A DNA stretch of 64,000 bases, from contig NZ_JARESG010000011.1 in assembly GCF_029076445.1 (NCBI RefSeq), positions 62,001-126,000 of the forward strand, given 5' to 3'. How positions within the stretch are numbered: position 1 is the first letter of the stretch; each line of letters opens with the position of its first letter. Positions 25,978-35,110 of this stretch are shown here, piece after piece. The position numbers and the translations under genes are program-made. Origin of the DNA: Pseudarthrobacter naphthalenicus. Its GTDB lineage: Bacteria; Actinomycetota; Actinomycetes; Actinomycetales; Micrococcaceae. Under the pieces are notes generated by a model. That model was not told the origin of the DNA, ran no database searches, and worked only from the letters and a program-made list of their open reading frames with translations.

Positions 25978-28086
25978 CTAACTAACCAGCGCGTAGACCG
26001 TGGTTCCGCCGATGGATTGCGCAGGGAACGTTGCCGCCACCCACTGCGCAATCTGGGATGCGGCGTCCGAGCCGCTGGTGGACCGCATCGTTCCGCCGGC
26101 AATGAAGTAGTGGATCTTGCCTTGCGCCACCAGATCCTGGAACCCGCCAAGGCTGGGGGAGGGGTCCGTTCCATTGAAGCCGCCCACGGGCATGACCGGC
26201 AGTTGCGTTGCCAACTGGTAGCCGGCCGCATTGTTGGAACCCACGACGGCGGCCGCCCAGGTATAGCGGGATGCGTCACTTCTCAGGGCGGTCACCAACT
26301 GAGCCGACGGCGAGGTGGCACCCAGAAGGCCACCCATTCCGCCGGCCTGCCGGCTGGTGCCGCCCGGTCCATTGATGTTGGCGCCGGTGCCGCTGGCGGT
26401 GCCGCCAGGCCCGTTGGGATTGGCGCCGGTGCCGCCAGGCCCATTGGGATTGGCGCCGTTCCGTAACGGGTTACCTTGGCCGGCTGCAGCAGGACCGCCT
26501 GGACGGAACCCGCCTGCGCTCGTGGCAGGTCCGGCGCTGACGATCGCGCCGCTGTGGACGGCCGCGGCCGTTGATAGCGAGAACGCCAGCGGTCCGGCAA
26601 GGGAGGCGGCGACGGCGAGGACCGCCGTCGTCCGCTGCATCACACGGAAGCTCAGGTAACGGCCGAACAACACGCCTGCTGCGCCCGCAAGCCCGGCGGC
26701 CAGGACAAACCAGCGGAGCCACGGACCGTAGGCGGAGGTGGTGCCCAAAAGGGCGAAGCCCATGCTTGCCGCAGCCGCCACGGCAGCGGCGAGCAGCAGC
26801 GCTGCGGCGGGCTGCCGCCGGTGCTGCCAGAGGAGGACGCCGCCCAGTCCGGCCAGGCCGGCGATTCCGGGCGCCAGTGCCACCGCGTAGTACGGGTGGA
26901 TAATGCCCGCCATGAAACTGAAGACCAGCCCCGTGACCAGCACCCACGAGCCCCACATGATGACGGAGGCGCGGACACCATCCGTGCGAGGTGCCCGCCG
27001 GCCCACCCACAGCAGGCCGGCGGCGAGGATCAGCACGGACGGCAGCAGCCACGCAATCTGGCCGCCGAACTCACTGCTGAACATCCGCAACGGGCCCGGG
27101 ACGCCCCACCCGTTGCCGCCGCCCACGCTCCCGGTTTCGTCACCGCTCAGGCGGCCCAAACCGTTGTAGCCCAGCGTGAGCTCAATGATCGAGTTGTTCT
27201 GCGAACCGCCAATGTACGGCCGCAGGTTTGCCGGCGTGAGCTCCACGGCGAGGAGCCACCACCCTGCGGCGGCCACCATGGCCGCACCCGCCGCCGCCAG
27301 GCGAAGCAGGCGCCGGCCGATTCCTTCCGGTGCCGCCACAAAGTAGGCCACGGCAAAACCGGGAAGCACCAGCAGCACCTGGAGCTGTTTGGTGAGGAAA
27401 CCGAAGCCCAGGAGCACTCCGGCCAGCACCAGCCAGCGCACCTTCCCGTCCTGGATGGACCGGAGTGTCGCGTAGCCTGCGGCGGTCATGAGCAGAACAA
27501 GCAGGGCATCGGGATTGTTGAACCGGAACATCAGCGCGGCCACCGGCGTGATCGCCAGAACCACGGCGGCCAGCAGGCCCGCCCGGTGTGCCAGGAGGCT
27601 ATCGGCAGCGGCCGGCCCCGCTGCCCGCCGTACTGCGAGATACAGCAGCCACGCGGTGGCAACACCCATGAGCGCTTCGGGTACCAGGACGCTCCATGAA
27701 CTCAAGCCGAAGAACCGGACCGACAGGCCCATGATCCACAGCGATGCCGGAGGCTTGTCAACGGTGATGGAATTGGCGGCGTCCGAAGAGCCGAAGAACC
27801 AGGCGGTCCAGTCCTGGGAGCCCGCCTGGGCCGCCGCGGAATAAAACGCATTCGCCCAGTCCGATGCTCCCAGGTTCCAGAGGTACAGCACCGCCGTGGC
27901 CACCAGGACCGCCGCCAACTCCAGGCGCAGCCGGAGACGCCCCCGACGGGCGCCGCGTGATGGGCCGGACCGTGAATGGCCGTCCTGTGAACGGGCCGCC
28001 GGGAAACCTTCCGGCACAGGAACACCGCGCCGGCCGTCCGGTGGCCTCTGAAGCCCGCCGGCATGGCCGGGGATATCGATGGCCAC
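25978..28086 (-). CDS. GT39-family glycosyltransferase, ArnT/PMT-like, second copy
   Basis: 702-aa polytopic membrane protein with about 11-13 helices. The GT39 start region has NAFYSAAAQAG and SITVDKPPASLW with the catalytic-loop acidic residues of PMT/ArnT-type transferases, which move sugar from polyprenyl-phosphate to acceptors on the outer face. The C-terminus is an extracellular domain preceded by a Gly/Asn/Pro tandem repeat (30-bp DNA units at 26360-26457). GTG at 28086 lies 6 nt after the stop of the paralogous gene upstream, with weak SD, so translation is probably coupled. Together with that paralogue and the GT2-GtrA gene it forms one operon. Confidence 0.88.
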   Translation of the reverse strand: MAIDIPGHAGGLQRPPDGRRGVPVPEGFPAARSQDGHSRSGPSRGARRGRLRLRLELAAVLVATAVLYLWNLGASDWANAFYSAAAQAGSQDWTAWFFGSSDAANSITVDKPPASLWIMGLSVRFFGLSSWSVLVPEALMGVATAWLLYLAVRRAAGPAAADSLLAHRAGLLAAVVLAITPVAALMFRFNNPDALLVLLMTAAGYATLRSIQDGKVRWLVLAGVLLGFGFLTKQLQVLLVLPGFAVAYFVAAPEGIGRRLLRLAAAGAAMVAAAGWWLLAVELTPANLRPYIGGSQNNSIIELTLGYNGLGRLSGDETGSVGGGNGWGVPGPLRMFSSEFGGQIAWLLPSVLILAAGLLWVGRRAPRTDGVRASVIMWGSWVLVTGLVFSFMAGIIHPYYAVALAPGIAGLAGLGGVLLWQHRRQPAAALLLAAAVAAAASMGFALLGTTSAYGPWLRWFVLAAGLAGAAGVLFGRYLSFRVMQRTTAVLAVAASLAGPLAFSLSTAAAVHSGAIVSAGPATSAGGFRPGGPAAAGQGNPLRNGANPNGPGGTGANPNGPGGTASGTGANINGPGGTSRQAGGMGGLLGATSPSAQLVTALRSDASRYTWAAAVVGSNNAAGYQLATQLPVMPVGGFNGTDPSPSLGGFQDLVAQGKIHYFIAGGTMRSTSGSDAASQIAQWVAATFPAQSIGGTTVYALVS
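26360..26457 (-). repeat. In-frame 30-bp repeats in the GT39 gene
   Basis: Three near-identical 30-bp units (26360-26389, 26402-26431, 26432-26457) encode repeats of the ANPNGPGGTG type in the external linker; probably slippage-prone. Confidence 0.75.
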
Positions 28087-28092
28087 GGTGGG

Positions 28093-30261
28093 CTACTTCG
28101 CCAACGCGTACACGGTAGAGCTGCCCACGGTCTGGGACTGGAAGTTGGCCTGAACCCAGGCTGCCACTTCGGAGTTACCGCCCCGGCCGCCCATGCCCCC
28201 GCCCATGCCACCGCCGATGCCCCCGCCTTGGATGAAGTAGCCGATCTCGCCCTTGGACACCATGTCCTGGAACTGTGCCAGCGTGGGGTAGGGGTCGCCG
28301 CCATTCCAGCCGCCCAGGGCGATGACACTGGTGTTTGTTGCCAGTTCCAGGCCGGCTGCCTGGGTAGCGCCGGAGACAATCGCTGACCACTTTGTGGTGG
28401 TGGAGGAGAGCAGGGCGGTCACCGCAGAATCCGCCGTTCCCTCGCCGCCTGGGCCGCTGGCACCGCCGCCGCCGGGGCCGTCAGCACTGCCGGGGCCGTC
28501 AGCGCCCGGCAGGCCGCCCAAAGCACCGTCGCCGGCAGCAGTGTCACCGGCAGCACCGTCGGCGGAGGAGCCGTCGCTTGAAGTGCCGGCCCCGGTGCGG
28601 CCGTCCCGGAAACCGGCTGTCCGGTTGCCGAAGCCGCCTGTTGAGGACCCCGCGGGCCCCGACGTCGGGATGGAGCCTGAGTGCGCGGAGGCGGCAGTCG
28701 CCAGGGTCCACGCCCCGGTGCCCAGGCCCCCGGCCAGAATGGAAACTACGACGACGGCGGCCGCACCGGCGTGCCGGAACCTGCCGGCGGTGCCGCGGGC
28801 GTCGAGCCGAAGGATCACCGCCGCGCCGGCAAAGACGCCGAGGACGACGATGACGATGCGCAGCCACGGGAGCCAGGACACATCGCGGCCCAGCAGCACC
28901 GCGGACCAGATGGAACTGCCCAGGATAACGACGGCCAGGACGATCCGGGCTGGCCAGTAACCCCGGCCACGCCACAGTTCCACAGATCCGATGCCTACCA
29001 GGGCTGCGATTGCCGGCGCCAGCGCCACGGAATAGTAGGGGTGGACGATGCCGCTCATAAAGCTGAAGACACCCGCCGTGACCAGAAGCCAGCCGCCCCA
29101 CAGGATCAGGGCAGCACGGGTACGGGAGGTCCGAATTTCCCTCCGGGTGAACCACAGGCCGGCAGCCAGCAGGACCAGGGCAGCGGGCAACAGCCAGGCA
29201 ACCTCGCCGCCGAAGCTGGTGCCGAACATCCGCAGCAGGCCGGCGGCTCCGCCGAACCCGCCGTTGCCGCCGCCCGCACCCGTCCCGCCCGGCGCACCGG
29301 CGCCGCCACCTGGCATACCCTCGCCCGAGCCGGTGATGCGGGACAAGCCGTTGTAGCCGAAGGTCAGCTCCAGGAAACTGTTGGTGGTTGAACCGGCCAT
29401 GTAGGGCCGTGCCGAGGCCGGAGTCAGTTGGAAAAGTGCCACATAGCTCCCGGCCACCACGATGATGCCGCCCACTGCACCGAGAAGGTGCAGTATCCGG
29501 CGTCCCACAGTGGTGGGCGCCGCCCAGAGATATGCGAGGCCAAGGGCAGGAACAATCAGGAAACCCTGCAGCATCTTGGTGAGGAAGGCCAGGCCCACCA
29601 CGGCTCCGGCGGCCGCGAGCCACTTCCACCCCGCCTGCTCAATGGCGCGGGTGGTGAAGTACGCGGCGAGGACCAGGCAAAGCGTGAGCAAGGCGTCGGG
29701 GTTGTTGAACTTGAACATCAGCGCCGCCACCGGAGTCAGCGCCAGGGCGCCCCCGGCCAGCAGGCCTGCCCCCGGTCCGGAGATGCGTTTGACGGTCAGG
29801 TAAAGGATGCCGACGGCGGCCACTCCCATGAGCGCTTCGGGCACCAGCATGCTCAGCGACGAGAAGCCGAAGATCCTTCCCGCGAGGGCAGGAATCCAGA
29901 GTGCGGCAGGGGGCTTGTCCACCGTGATCGCGTTGCCGGCATCCAGTGAACCGAACAGGAAGGCCGTCCAGTCTTTGGTTCCGGCCTGGATGGCGGCGGC
30001 GTAGAAGGAGTTGCCATATCCGGTGGCCGCGAGGTTCCACAGATACAGGACTGCCGTGGCCACCAGGAGAGCCGCAGCCGAAGGCCGGACCCAGCGGGGC
30101 TGGCTGCCGAACGCGTACCGGGTCCAGCGGGTGCCGGGACCCGGGGCCGTTCCCGAGGGAACTGCGTGCCCGGAATGTGCGCCGGCGTCCGGCACGGCAG
30201 GAGCCTCCTGCGGGGCGCCGGAAGTGGGGCCGGCGTCAGCCGGTGTGATGGTGGAGGTCAT
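28093..30261 (-). CDS. GT39-family glycosyltransferase, ArnT/PMT-like, first copy
   Basis: 722 aa, paralogue of the next gene downstream (shared YLWNLAATGYGNSFYAAA, AITVDKPPAALW and PEALMGV segments). About 11-13 helices, an acidic N-terminal catalytic loop and a long extracytoplasmic C-terminal region with Gly-rich low-complexity runs. The ATG at 30261 overlaps the stop of the GT2-GtrA gene by 4 bases (ATGA), strong evidence for this start over the longer frame. Expected role: transfer of a sugar from a lipid carrier, made by the upstream GT2 enzyme, to protein or wall polymer. Confidence 0.9.
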   Translation of the reverse strand: MTSTITPADAGPTSGAPQEAPAVPDAGAHSGHAVPSGTAPGPGTRWTRYAFGSQPRWVRPSAAALLVATAVLYLWNLAATGYGNSFYAAAIQAGTKDWTAFLFGSLDAGNAITVDKPPAALWIPALAGRIFGFSSLSMLVPEALMGVAAVGILYLTVKRISGPGAGLLAGGALALTPVAALMFKFNNPDALLTLCLVLAAYFTTRAIEQAGWKWLAAAGAVVGLAFLTKMLQGFLIVPALGLAYLWAAPTTVGRRILHLLGAVGGIIVVAGSYVALFQLTPASARPYMAGSTTNSFLELTFGYNGLSRITGSGEGMPGGGAGAPGGTGAGGGNGGFGGAAGLLRMFGTSFGGEVAWLLPAALVLLAAGLWFTRREIRTSRTRAALILWGGWLLVTAGVFSFMSGIVHPYYSVALAPAIAALVGIGSVELWRGRGYWPARIVLAVVILGSSIWSAVLLGRDVSWLPWLRIVIVVLGVFAGAAVILRLDARGTAGRFRHAGAAAVVVVSILAGGLGTGAWTLATAASAHSGSIPTSGPAGSSTGGFGNRTAGFRDGRTGAGTSSDGSSADGAAGDTAAGDGALGGLPGADGPGSADGPGGGGASGPGGEGTADSAVTALLSSTTTKWSAIVSGATQAAGLELATNTSVIALGGWNGGDPYPTLAQFQDMVSKGEIGYFIQGGGIGGGMGGGMGGRGGNSEVAAWVQANFQSQTVGSSTVYALAK

Positions 30262-31658
30262 GATGCTGCCGTTTCCGTCGAAGAAGTAGTGGGGGATGTG
30301 GCCGCAGGGACTGCCGGGCCGCGGAAAACCCACAGCCGGAACAGCAGGAACCTGACTGCGGTAGCGGCAAGATTCGCGGCCACCACCGTGAGGACTTCCG
30401 CCCAACGGTCCGGCGTCGTCGTACTGTGCACCACGGCGAGTGCCCCGGAGGTGAGTAGCAGGCCGATGCCGAAGACGATCAGCCCGTCGAAATGGTGCCG
30501 CACCGGGTTCCCGCCCTGAATGCCGAAGGTGAACCGCCGGTTGGCGGCGGTGTTGGCCACCGCGGTGATGAGCAGGGCCACAAAGTTGGCCACCTGGGGG
30601 TCCAAGAACCCGCGACCCACCAGGAAGATGAACAGGTACGCCAGCGTCGAGGCGCCGCCGATGGCAGCAAACCTGACCAACTGGCGGAAAAGGCTCCCCA
30701 CCCGCGTCTGCTCGGCAGTACGGGATGACGCGGGCAGCGGGCCGCGGGCCAAGGCGGCACGCAATTCCGGAACAGGGATCCGGCCGTAGACCAGATCCCG
30801 GGTCAGCCGGGCCATGCCGCGCATGTCTGCCAGGGCGGTGCGGACCACATCAACGCTGGAATCGGGGTCGTCGGTCCAGTCCACCGGGACTTCATGGACC
30901 CGAAGGCCACAACGTTCGGCGAGGACCAGGAGTTCGGTGTCGAAAAACCACGAATTGTCCAGAGTATGCGGCAGGATCTGTTGAGCGACGTCGGCCCGGA
31001 TGGCCTTGAAGCCGCACTGCGCATCGCTGAACCTGGCGCCCATGAAGGAATGGAGCATGAGGTTGTAGGTCCGCGAGATGAACTCCCGTTTGGGCCCGCG
31101 GACAACCCGTGAGCTACGCGTCAGGCGCGTGCCGATGGCAAGGTCCGAATGACCCGAAATCAGTGGGGCCAGCAGGGGTGCCAGCGCGGCGAGATCGGTG
31201 GACAAGTCCACGTCCATGTACGCCAGGACCGGAGACGGCGAGGCCAGCCACACTTTCCGCAGCGCATTGCCGCGGCCCTTTTCCCCCAGATGGACCACCA
31301 CAAGTTCCGGAAGCTCCCTGGCCAGGCGTTCGGCGATCTTCAGGGTTCCATCCGTGCTCGCGTTGTCAGCCACGGTAATACGGAAGCTGTGCGGAAAGGA
31401 CTCGCGCAGGTGCGCGTGGAGCCGGTGCAGGCATTCCTCCAAATCGCGTTCCTCGTTGAAAACGGGGATGGTGACATCGAGGACCGGGACGGCGGTGCGG
31501 GTGTTCACAGGAGCACGCCACCCGGCGCCCCGCTGGGGCCGGGGCGGCTGTGGCTGTGGCGGCTGTGGCGGCTGCGGCCGGGATTGCCGCGGCGGGAAGC
31601 TCAGCGGCGCCACTGCAGCGTCCGGCAGGCTTCCTGAGGTGGAGTCGGTGAGCGTCAT
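30258..31658 (-). CDS. GT2 glycosyltransferase fused to GtrA-like membrane domain
   Basis: 466 aa. After a Pro/Gln-rich N-terminal 45 residues comes a DPM1-type GT2 domain: VTIPVFNEERDLEECL, ADNASTDGT and the donor-site YMDVDLST (Asp149, Asp151). From about residue 325 four membrane helices match the GtrA/DPMS_TM domain (FAAIGGASTLAYLFIF, NRRFTF). Such fusions make polyprenyl-phosphate sugars and may help flip them. This fits supply of the donor for the two GT39 enzymes encoded directly downstream with 4- and 6-bp junctions. The ATG at 31658 has only weak SD. Confidence 0.9.
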   Translation of the reverse strand: MTLTDSTSGSLPDAAVAPLSFPPRQSRPQPPQPPQPQPPRPQRGAGWRAPVNTRTAVPVLDVTIPVFNEERDLEECLHRLHAHLRESFPHSFRITVADNASTDGTLKIAERLARELPELVVVHLGEKGRGNALRKVWLASPSPVLAYMDVDLSTDLAALAPLLAPLISGHSDLAIGTRLTRSSRVVRGPKREFISRTYNLMLHSFMGARFSDAQCGFKAIRADVAQQILPHTLDNSWFFDTELLVLAERCGLRVHEVPVDWTDDPDSSVDVVRTALADMRGMARLTRDLVYGRIPVPELRAALARGPLPASSRTAEQTRVGSLFRQLVRFAAIGGASTLAYLFIFLVGRGFLDPQVANFVALLITAVANTAANRRFTFGIQGGNPVRHHFDGLIVFGIGLLLTSGALAVVHSTTTPDRWAEVLTVVAANLAATAVRFLLFRLWVFRGPAVPAATSPTTSSTETAAS

Positions 31659-31721
31659 GAATCAAGACTCGCGCCGCTTTATTTGAGGCCATTAGGCGCA
31701 ACCTGTGACGTGCCTGTGTAA

Positions 31722-31745
31722 TTCAGCTTGCCGTTCAGCTTGCCG
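31722..31745 (-). repeat. Tandem 12-bp direct repeat upstream of the glycosyltransferase operon
   Basis: TTCAGCTTGCCG is repeated back-to-back at 31722-31733 and 31734-31745, 64-87 nt before the GT2 start and just after the histidine-kinase stop. Tandem direct repeats are the usual sites of OmpR-family regulators such as the one encoded at 33278-34018. Confidence 0.45.
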
Positions 31746-31769
31746 CCCGGAGTCAGTTGCCGGCCGGAT

Positions 31770-33266
31770 TCAGGCGGAGGCAACCTTGGCTGCGGGCAAC
31801 CGGACGGCGAACTCGGTCCTGCCCGGCCGTGACGTCAGTTCAACGCTCCCGCCATGCGCCTGGACAATGGACTCCACAATGGAGAGCCCCAGCCCGGACG
31901 AGCCTTCCAAGCCGGCTGAGCCCTTCAACCCGGCCCGGGCAGCGTCCACCCGTGCGAAGCGCGAGAAGATCCTGCCCTGGAACTCTCCCGGAATGCCCGG
32001 CCCGTCATCGGTGACGGTGACAACAACGCTGCCATCGGCTGACCGCATCACGCCCGTCACCACCGTGGTTCCCGCCGGCGTGTGCTTGCGCGCGTTGGAC
32101 AGCAGGTTGGCGAGGACCTGGTGGAGCTGGGTGTTGTCCCCCCGCACGATGATGGGCTCAGCCGGCAGTTTCAACTGCCAGATGTGGTCCGGGGCCATCA
32201 CTTTCTCGTCGCTGACGGTCTCAACCACCAGCTGGGTGAGATCCACATCGGTGGTCTCCGGGGCTTTGCCTTCATCCAGCCGGGCCAAGAGCAACAGGTC
32301 CTCCACCAGCGTGGTCATGCGCTCGGACTGGCTCTGCACCCGCCCCAGCGATTTCCTGCCGTCCTCGGTGAACGTCTCCGTCATGCGCATCAGCTCCGTG
32401 TAGCCGCGGATGGCAGTCAGCGGGGTGCGCAGCTCGTGCGAGGCATCCGCCACAAATTGGCGCACCTTCATTTCGCTCCGCTGGCGGGCTTCCAAAGCGC
32501 TGGAAACGTTGTCCAGCATAAGGTTCAGGGCGTGCCCCACACTGCCCACTTCCGTGGTGGGATGCGCAGCGGAGGCAGGTACGCGGACGGCGAGCGCCAC
32601 CTCGCCGGCGTCGAGGGGCAGCTTGGAAACTTTGGTGGCGACGTCGGACAGCTGCTCCAGGGGGCGCATGGTCCGGCGGATCAAGGCTGTGCCGGCCAGT
32701 CCGATCACGAGCAGGCCGCCCAGCGACACCAGCACCATCGTGAGCACAAGCGATGCCTCGGTGCTCTGTTTGGTGCTCAGCGGCAGGCCGGTAATCACCA
32801 CGTCACCGTAGGGAGTCTGAGTGGCCATGACACGGTAGTCGCCGTTGGACAGCTGGCGGTCCACCGGTACGCCGTCGCGGGGTAGCGCCTGGAGGGTGGC
32901 CACATCGGAGGACGTCAGCGGGGTGCGGGTGAAATCAGAGGACAGGAAGCCCGCTTCCCGGCTGATCTGCCCGCCCGCCACCCGCGCGTTCAGCGTCCCC
33001 ACGGCCTGCCCGCGGGCATCCAGGGGGTCGGGGCGCCCGGACGGGTTGCCCTCCGGCGGCCGGCCGCGGGACGCCATGGTCAACTGTTCGTTCAGTTGCT
33101 TGGAAAGGACCACGTCCATGGAGGCGTAGCTGACCACGCCAATGGCACCTGAGATGGCCACCAGCAGTGCCATGGAGAGCAAAATGAGGCGGGTCCGGAG
33201 GTGCCAGGTCGAGGGGTTGAACCAGGACCGGCCGGACCGCCGGGGAACACCGGAAAGAGCGGACAT
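31770..33266 (-). CDS. Sensor histidine kinase (TrcS/MprB-like class I)
   Basis: 498 aa. Two membrane helices (about 27-48 and 171-197) flank an extracytoplasmic sensor region with no recognised fold. A HAMP domain follows (RRTMRPLEQLSDVATKVS), then the dimerisation/phosphoacceptor box FVADASHELRTPL (His277) and the HATPase domain with N-box LSNARKHTP, DDGPGIP and GLGLSIVESIVQAHGG. The ATG at 33266 has GGGGA 4-nt upstream. It starts 11 bp after the response-regulator stop, so the pair is cotranscribed, and it is followed by the GT2/GT39 operon on the same strand. Confidence 0.93.
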   Translation of the reverse strand: MSALSGVPRRSGRSWFNPSTWHLRTRLILLSMALLVAISGAIGVVSYASMDVVLSKQLNEQLTMASRGRPPEGNPSGRPDPLDARGQAVGTLNARVAGGQISREAGFLSSDFTRTPLTSSDVATLQALPRDGVPVDRQLSNGDYRVMATQTPYGDVVITGLPLSTKQSTEASLVLTMVLVSLGGLLVIGLAGTALIRRTMRPLEQLSDVATKVSKLPLDAGEVALAVRVPASAAHPTTEVGSVGHALNLMLDNVSSALEARQRSEMKVRQFVADASHELRTPLTAIRGYTELMRMTETFTEDGRKSLGRVQSQSERMTTLVEDLLLLARLDEGKAPETTDVDLTQLVVETVSDEKVMAPDHIWQLKLPAEPIIVRGDNTQLHQVLANLLSNARKHTPAGTTVVTGVMRSADGSVVVTVTDDGPGIPGEFQGRIFSRFARVDAARAGLKGSAGLEGSSGLGLSIVESIVQAHGGSVELTSRPGRTEFAVRLPAAKVASA

Positions 33267-33277
33267 GCGGTCCCCGG

Positions 33278-34018
33278 CTAATCTGCAGGCTTGATGACGT
33301 AGCCGGCGCCGCGCACCGTGTGGATCATCGGCGGGTGGTTCGCCTCGATTTTCTTGCGCAGGTAAGAGATGTACAGCTCCACGATGTTGGCCTGGCCACC
33401 GAAATCGTAATCCCACACCTGGTCCAGGATCTGGGCCTTACTGACCACGCGTTTGGGGTTCTCCATCAGGTAGCGCAGGAGTTCGAACTGGGTGGCCGTC
33501 AGCTGGACCTCTTCCCCGGCCCGGGTAACTTCCCGGGTGTCCACGTTGAGCACCAGGTCACCCACCACCAGTTCGGCGGTGTCCATGGCGGCCACCCCGG
33601 AGCGCTGGACCAGCCGGTGCAGGCGCAGCAGGACCTCTTCCATGCTGAACGGCTTGGTGACGTAGTCGTCGCCGCCGGCGGCCAGGCCCACGATGCGGTC
33701 CTGGACGTCGTCCTTGGCCGTGAGGAACAGCGCCGGTACCTCCGGCGCAAAGGTGCGGATTCTGCCCAGCAGCTCCACGCCGTCGAACCCCGGCAGCATC
33801 ACATCCAGCACCAAAACGTCCGGATGGAAGTCCTTGGCCAGCTTGACGGCGGCGGGCCCGTCGGCCGCGACGGCCACGGACCAGCCTGCCATGCGCAGGC
33901 CCATGCTCATGAGCTCGGACAGGCTGGGTTCGTCGTCCACCACGAGGGCGCGGATAGGCGAGCCGTCCGGGTGCGTGAGCTGGGGAAGGTTGTTGGTCAT
34001 GGAGTGCGGGGATGCCAT
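33278..34018 (-). CDS. OmpR-family response regulator (TrcR-like)
   Basis: 246 aa. Receiver domain with the acidic pair VVDDE, phosphoacceptor Asp72 in LVLDVMLPG and the conserved Lys in YVTKPFS. The C-terminal winged-helix domain (LTATQFELLRYLMENPKRVVSK, and VRGAGYVI) binds DNA. I start at 34018 (MASPHSMTNN); a second in-frame ATG lies six codons later. Cognate kinase 11 bp downstream. Likely targets by position are the glycosyltransferase operon and the divergent anchored-protein gene at 34244, which shares a 225-bp promoter region. Confidence 0.93.
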   Translation of the reverse strand: MASPHSMTNNLPQLTHPDGSPIRALVVDDEPSLSELMSMGLRMAGWSVAVAADGPAAVKLAKDFHPDVLVLDVMLPGFDGVELLGRIRTFAPEVPALFLTAKDDVQDRIVGLAAGGDDYVTKPFSMEEVLLRLHRLVQRSGVAAMDTAELVVGDLVLNVDTREVTRAGEEVQLTATQFELLRYLMENPKRVVSKAQILDQVWDYDFGGQANIVELYISYLRKKIEANHPPMIHTVRGAGYVIKPAD

Positions 34019-34243
34019 GGGACAACTCTCTGATCTGCCGGTGTGCCGGGGCTTTGCGGTTCCTGTGTGTGTGCTGTGAGTTCCAGCGTAGTCACCTGCT
34101 TGTAGCGGCGGGATGCCGTGGCCCGGAGATCGGACCCACGTCACAGTCAGGGTTTCGTTGCGGCACAGCGTGCGCACAGCAAAGCGGCCGACGCTGTTGG
34201 GACAACCGTAGCCAGCAGTACCGACCGTCTTTGGAGAAAAGCC

Positions 34244-35110
34244 ATGGATCAGCAAAACAATCACGCCGTCCCGGGGTCTGGAGCGGGCAACAGACAGCCG
34301 GAAAACGGGCCAGCCCCGGTGTGGGAGGGCGCGCCGCAGAAGGACGCGTCCTACCAAGAACCGGAGGGTTGGGGTACGACGCCGGCAGTCCTGGCGGGCG
34401 CGAACGCCGGGACCGGATGGGGCGCACCGAAGTCCTACTCCCCGAATGGTGCCCTGGGTTCCGGCCGGAACAGGACCTGGACGGCGAAGAAGGGCATGGT
34501 TGCAGGGGGCGTGGCGGTGGTGGTTGCTGCCGCAGCGGGCGCCGGCGCTTACGCCGCCGCGAATGGTTCCAGCGCGGCTGCGGCCGACGGCCAGGGCGCG
34601 GGTGGCCAGGGTTCAGGCGGGCAGGGTTTCGGCGCGCAGGGCCAGTTCGGGCCAGGGAGCCAAGGCGGCATGACCGGCCCCGGTGCCGGCGCCGGAATGG
34701 ACGGCGGCCCTTCCGGACTGGGCATGGGAATGGCTGGGCTCAATGCCGCCATCCATTCCGAATACGTCATCCTCCAGGACTCGGGCTACGTCACCATGGC
34801 GGGCCAGGCAGGGACCGTCACCAGCGTCTCCGCGAACTCCCTCACCGTCAAAAGTGATGACGGCTTTTCCCGCACCTACGCCGTGGATTCGGATGTGCAG
34901 GTCTCCGAAGGAGTGCGGCAGCGGGGGAGCTCTGCCGGCAACACACTCGGTCTGTCGGCCGTCACCACCGGTGCCAGTGTCCGTGTTTCCGCCCTCAAGG
35001 AGTCTGATTCCTACCGGGCGGAGACCATCCAATTGACGGCCGCCGGCACGTCCATCACCCCGAACTCCGGCACATCCAGCACTCCGAGCTCGGGAGTAAC
35101 TACGAATTAG
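34244..35110 (+). CDS. Membrane-anchored extracytoplasmic protein divergent from the two-component system
   Basis: 288 aa. Hydrophilic N-terminal cytoplasmic part (about 85 residues), one membrane helix (MVAGGVAVVVAAAAGAGAY), then a Gly/Gln-rich stretch and a C-terminal beta-rich domain (GTVTSVSANSLTVKSDDGFSRTYAV) that looks like a small OB/SH3-like barrel of the DUF5666 kind. GGAGA with 6-nt spacing supports the ATG at 34244. Divergent arrangement with the regulator gene suggests it belongs to the regulon. Function unknown. Confidence 0.78.
   Translation: MDQQNNHAVPGSGAGNRQPENGPAPVWEGAPQKDASYQEPEGWGTTPAVLAGANAGTGWGAPKSYSPNGALGSGRNRTWTAKKGMVAGGVAVVVAAAAGAGAYAAANGSSAAAADGQGAGGQGSGGQGFGAQGQFGPGSQGGMTGPGAGAGMDGGPSGLGMGMAGLNAAIHSEYVILQDSGYVTMAGQAGTVTSVSANSLTVKSDDGFSRTYAVDSDVQVSEGVRQRGSSAGNTLGLSAVTTGASVRVSALKESDSYRAETIQLTAAGTSITPNSGTSSTPSSGVTTN

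Noticed and set aside
26360..26457. Possible CRISPR-like repeats
   Set aside because: Units are in-frame coding repeats of a Gly/Asn/Pro linker with no spacers of unique sequence; no cas genes are nearby.
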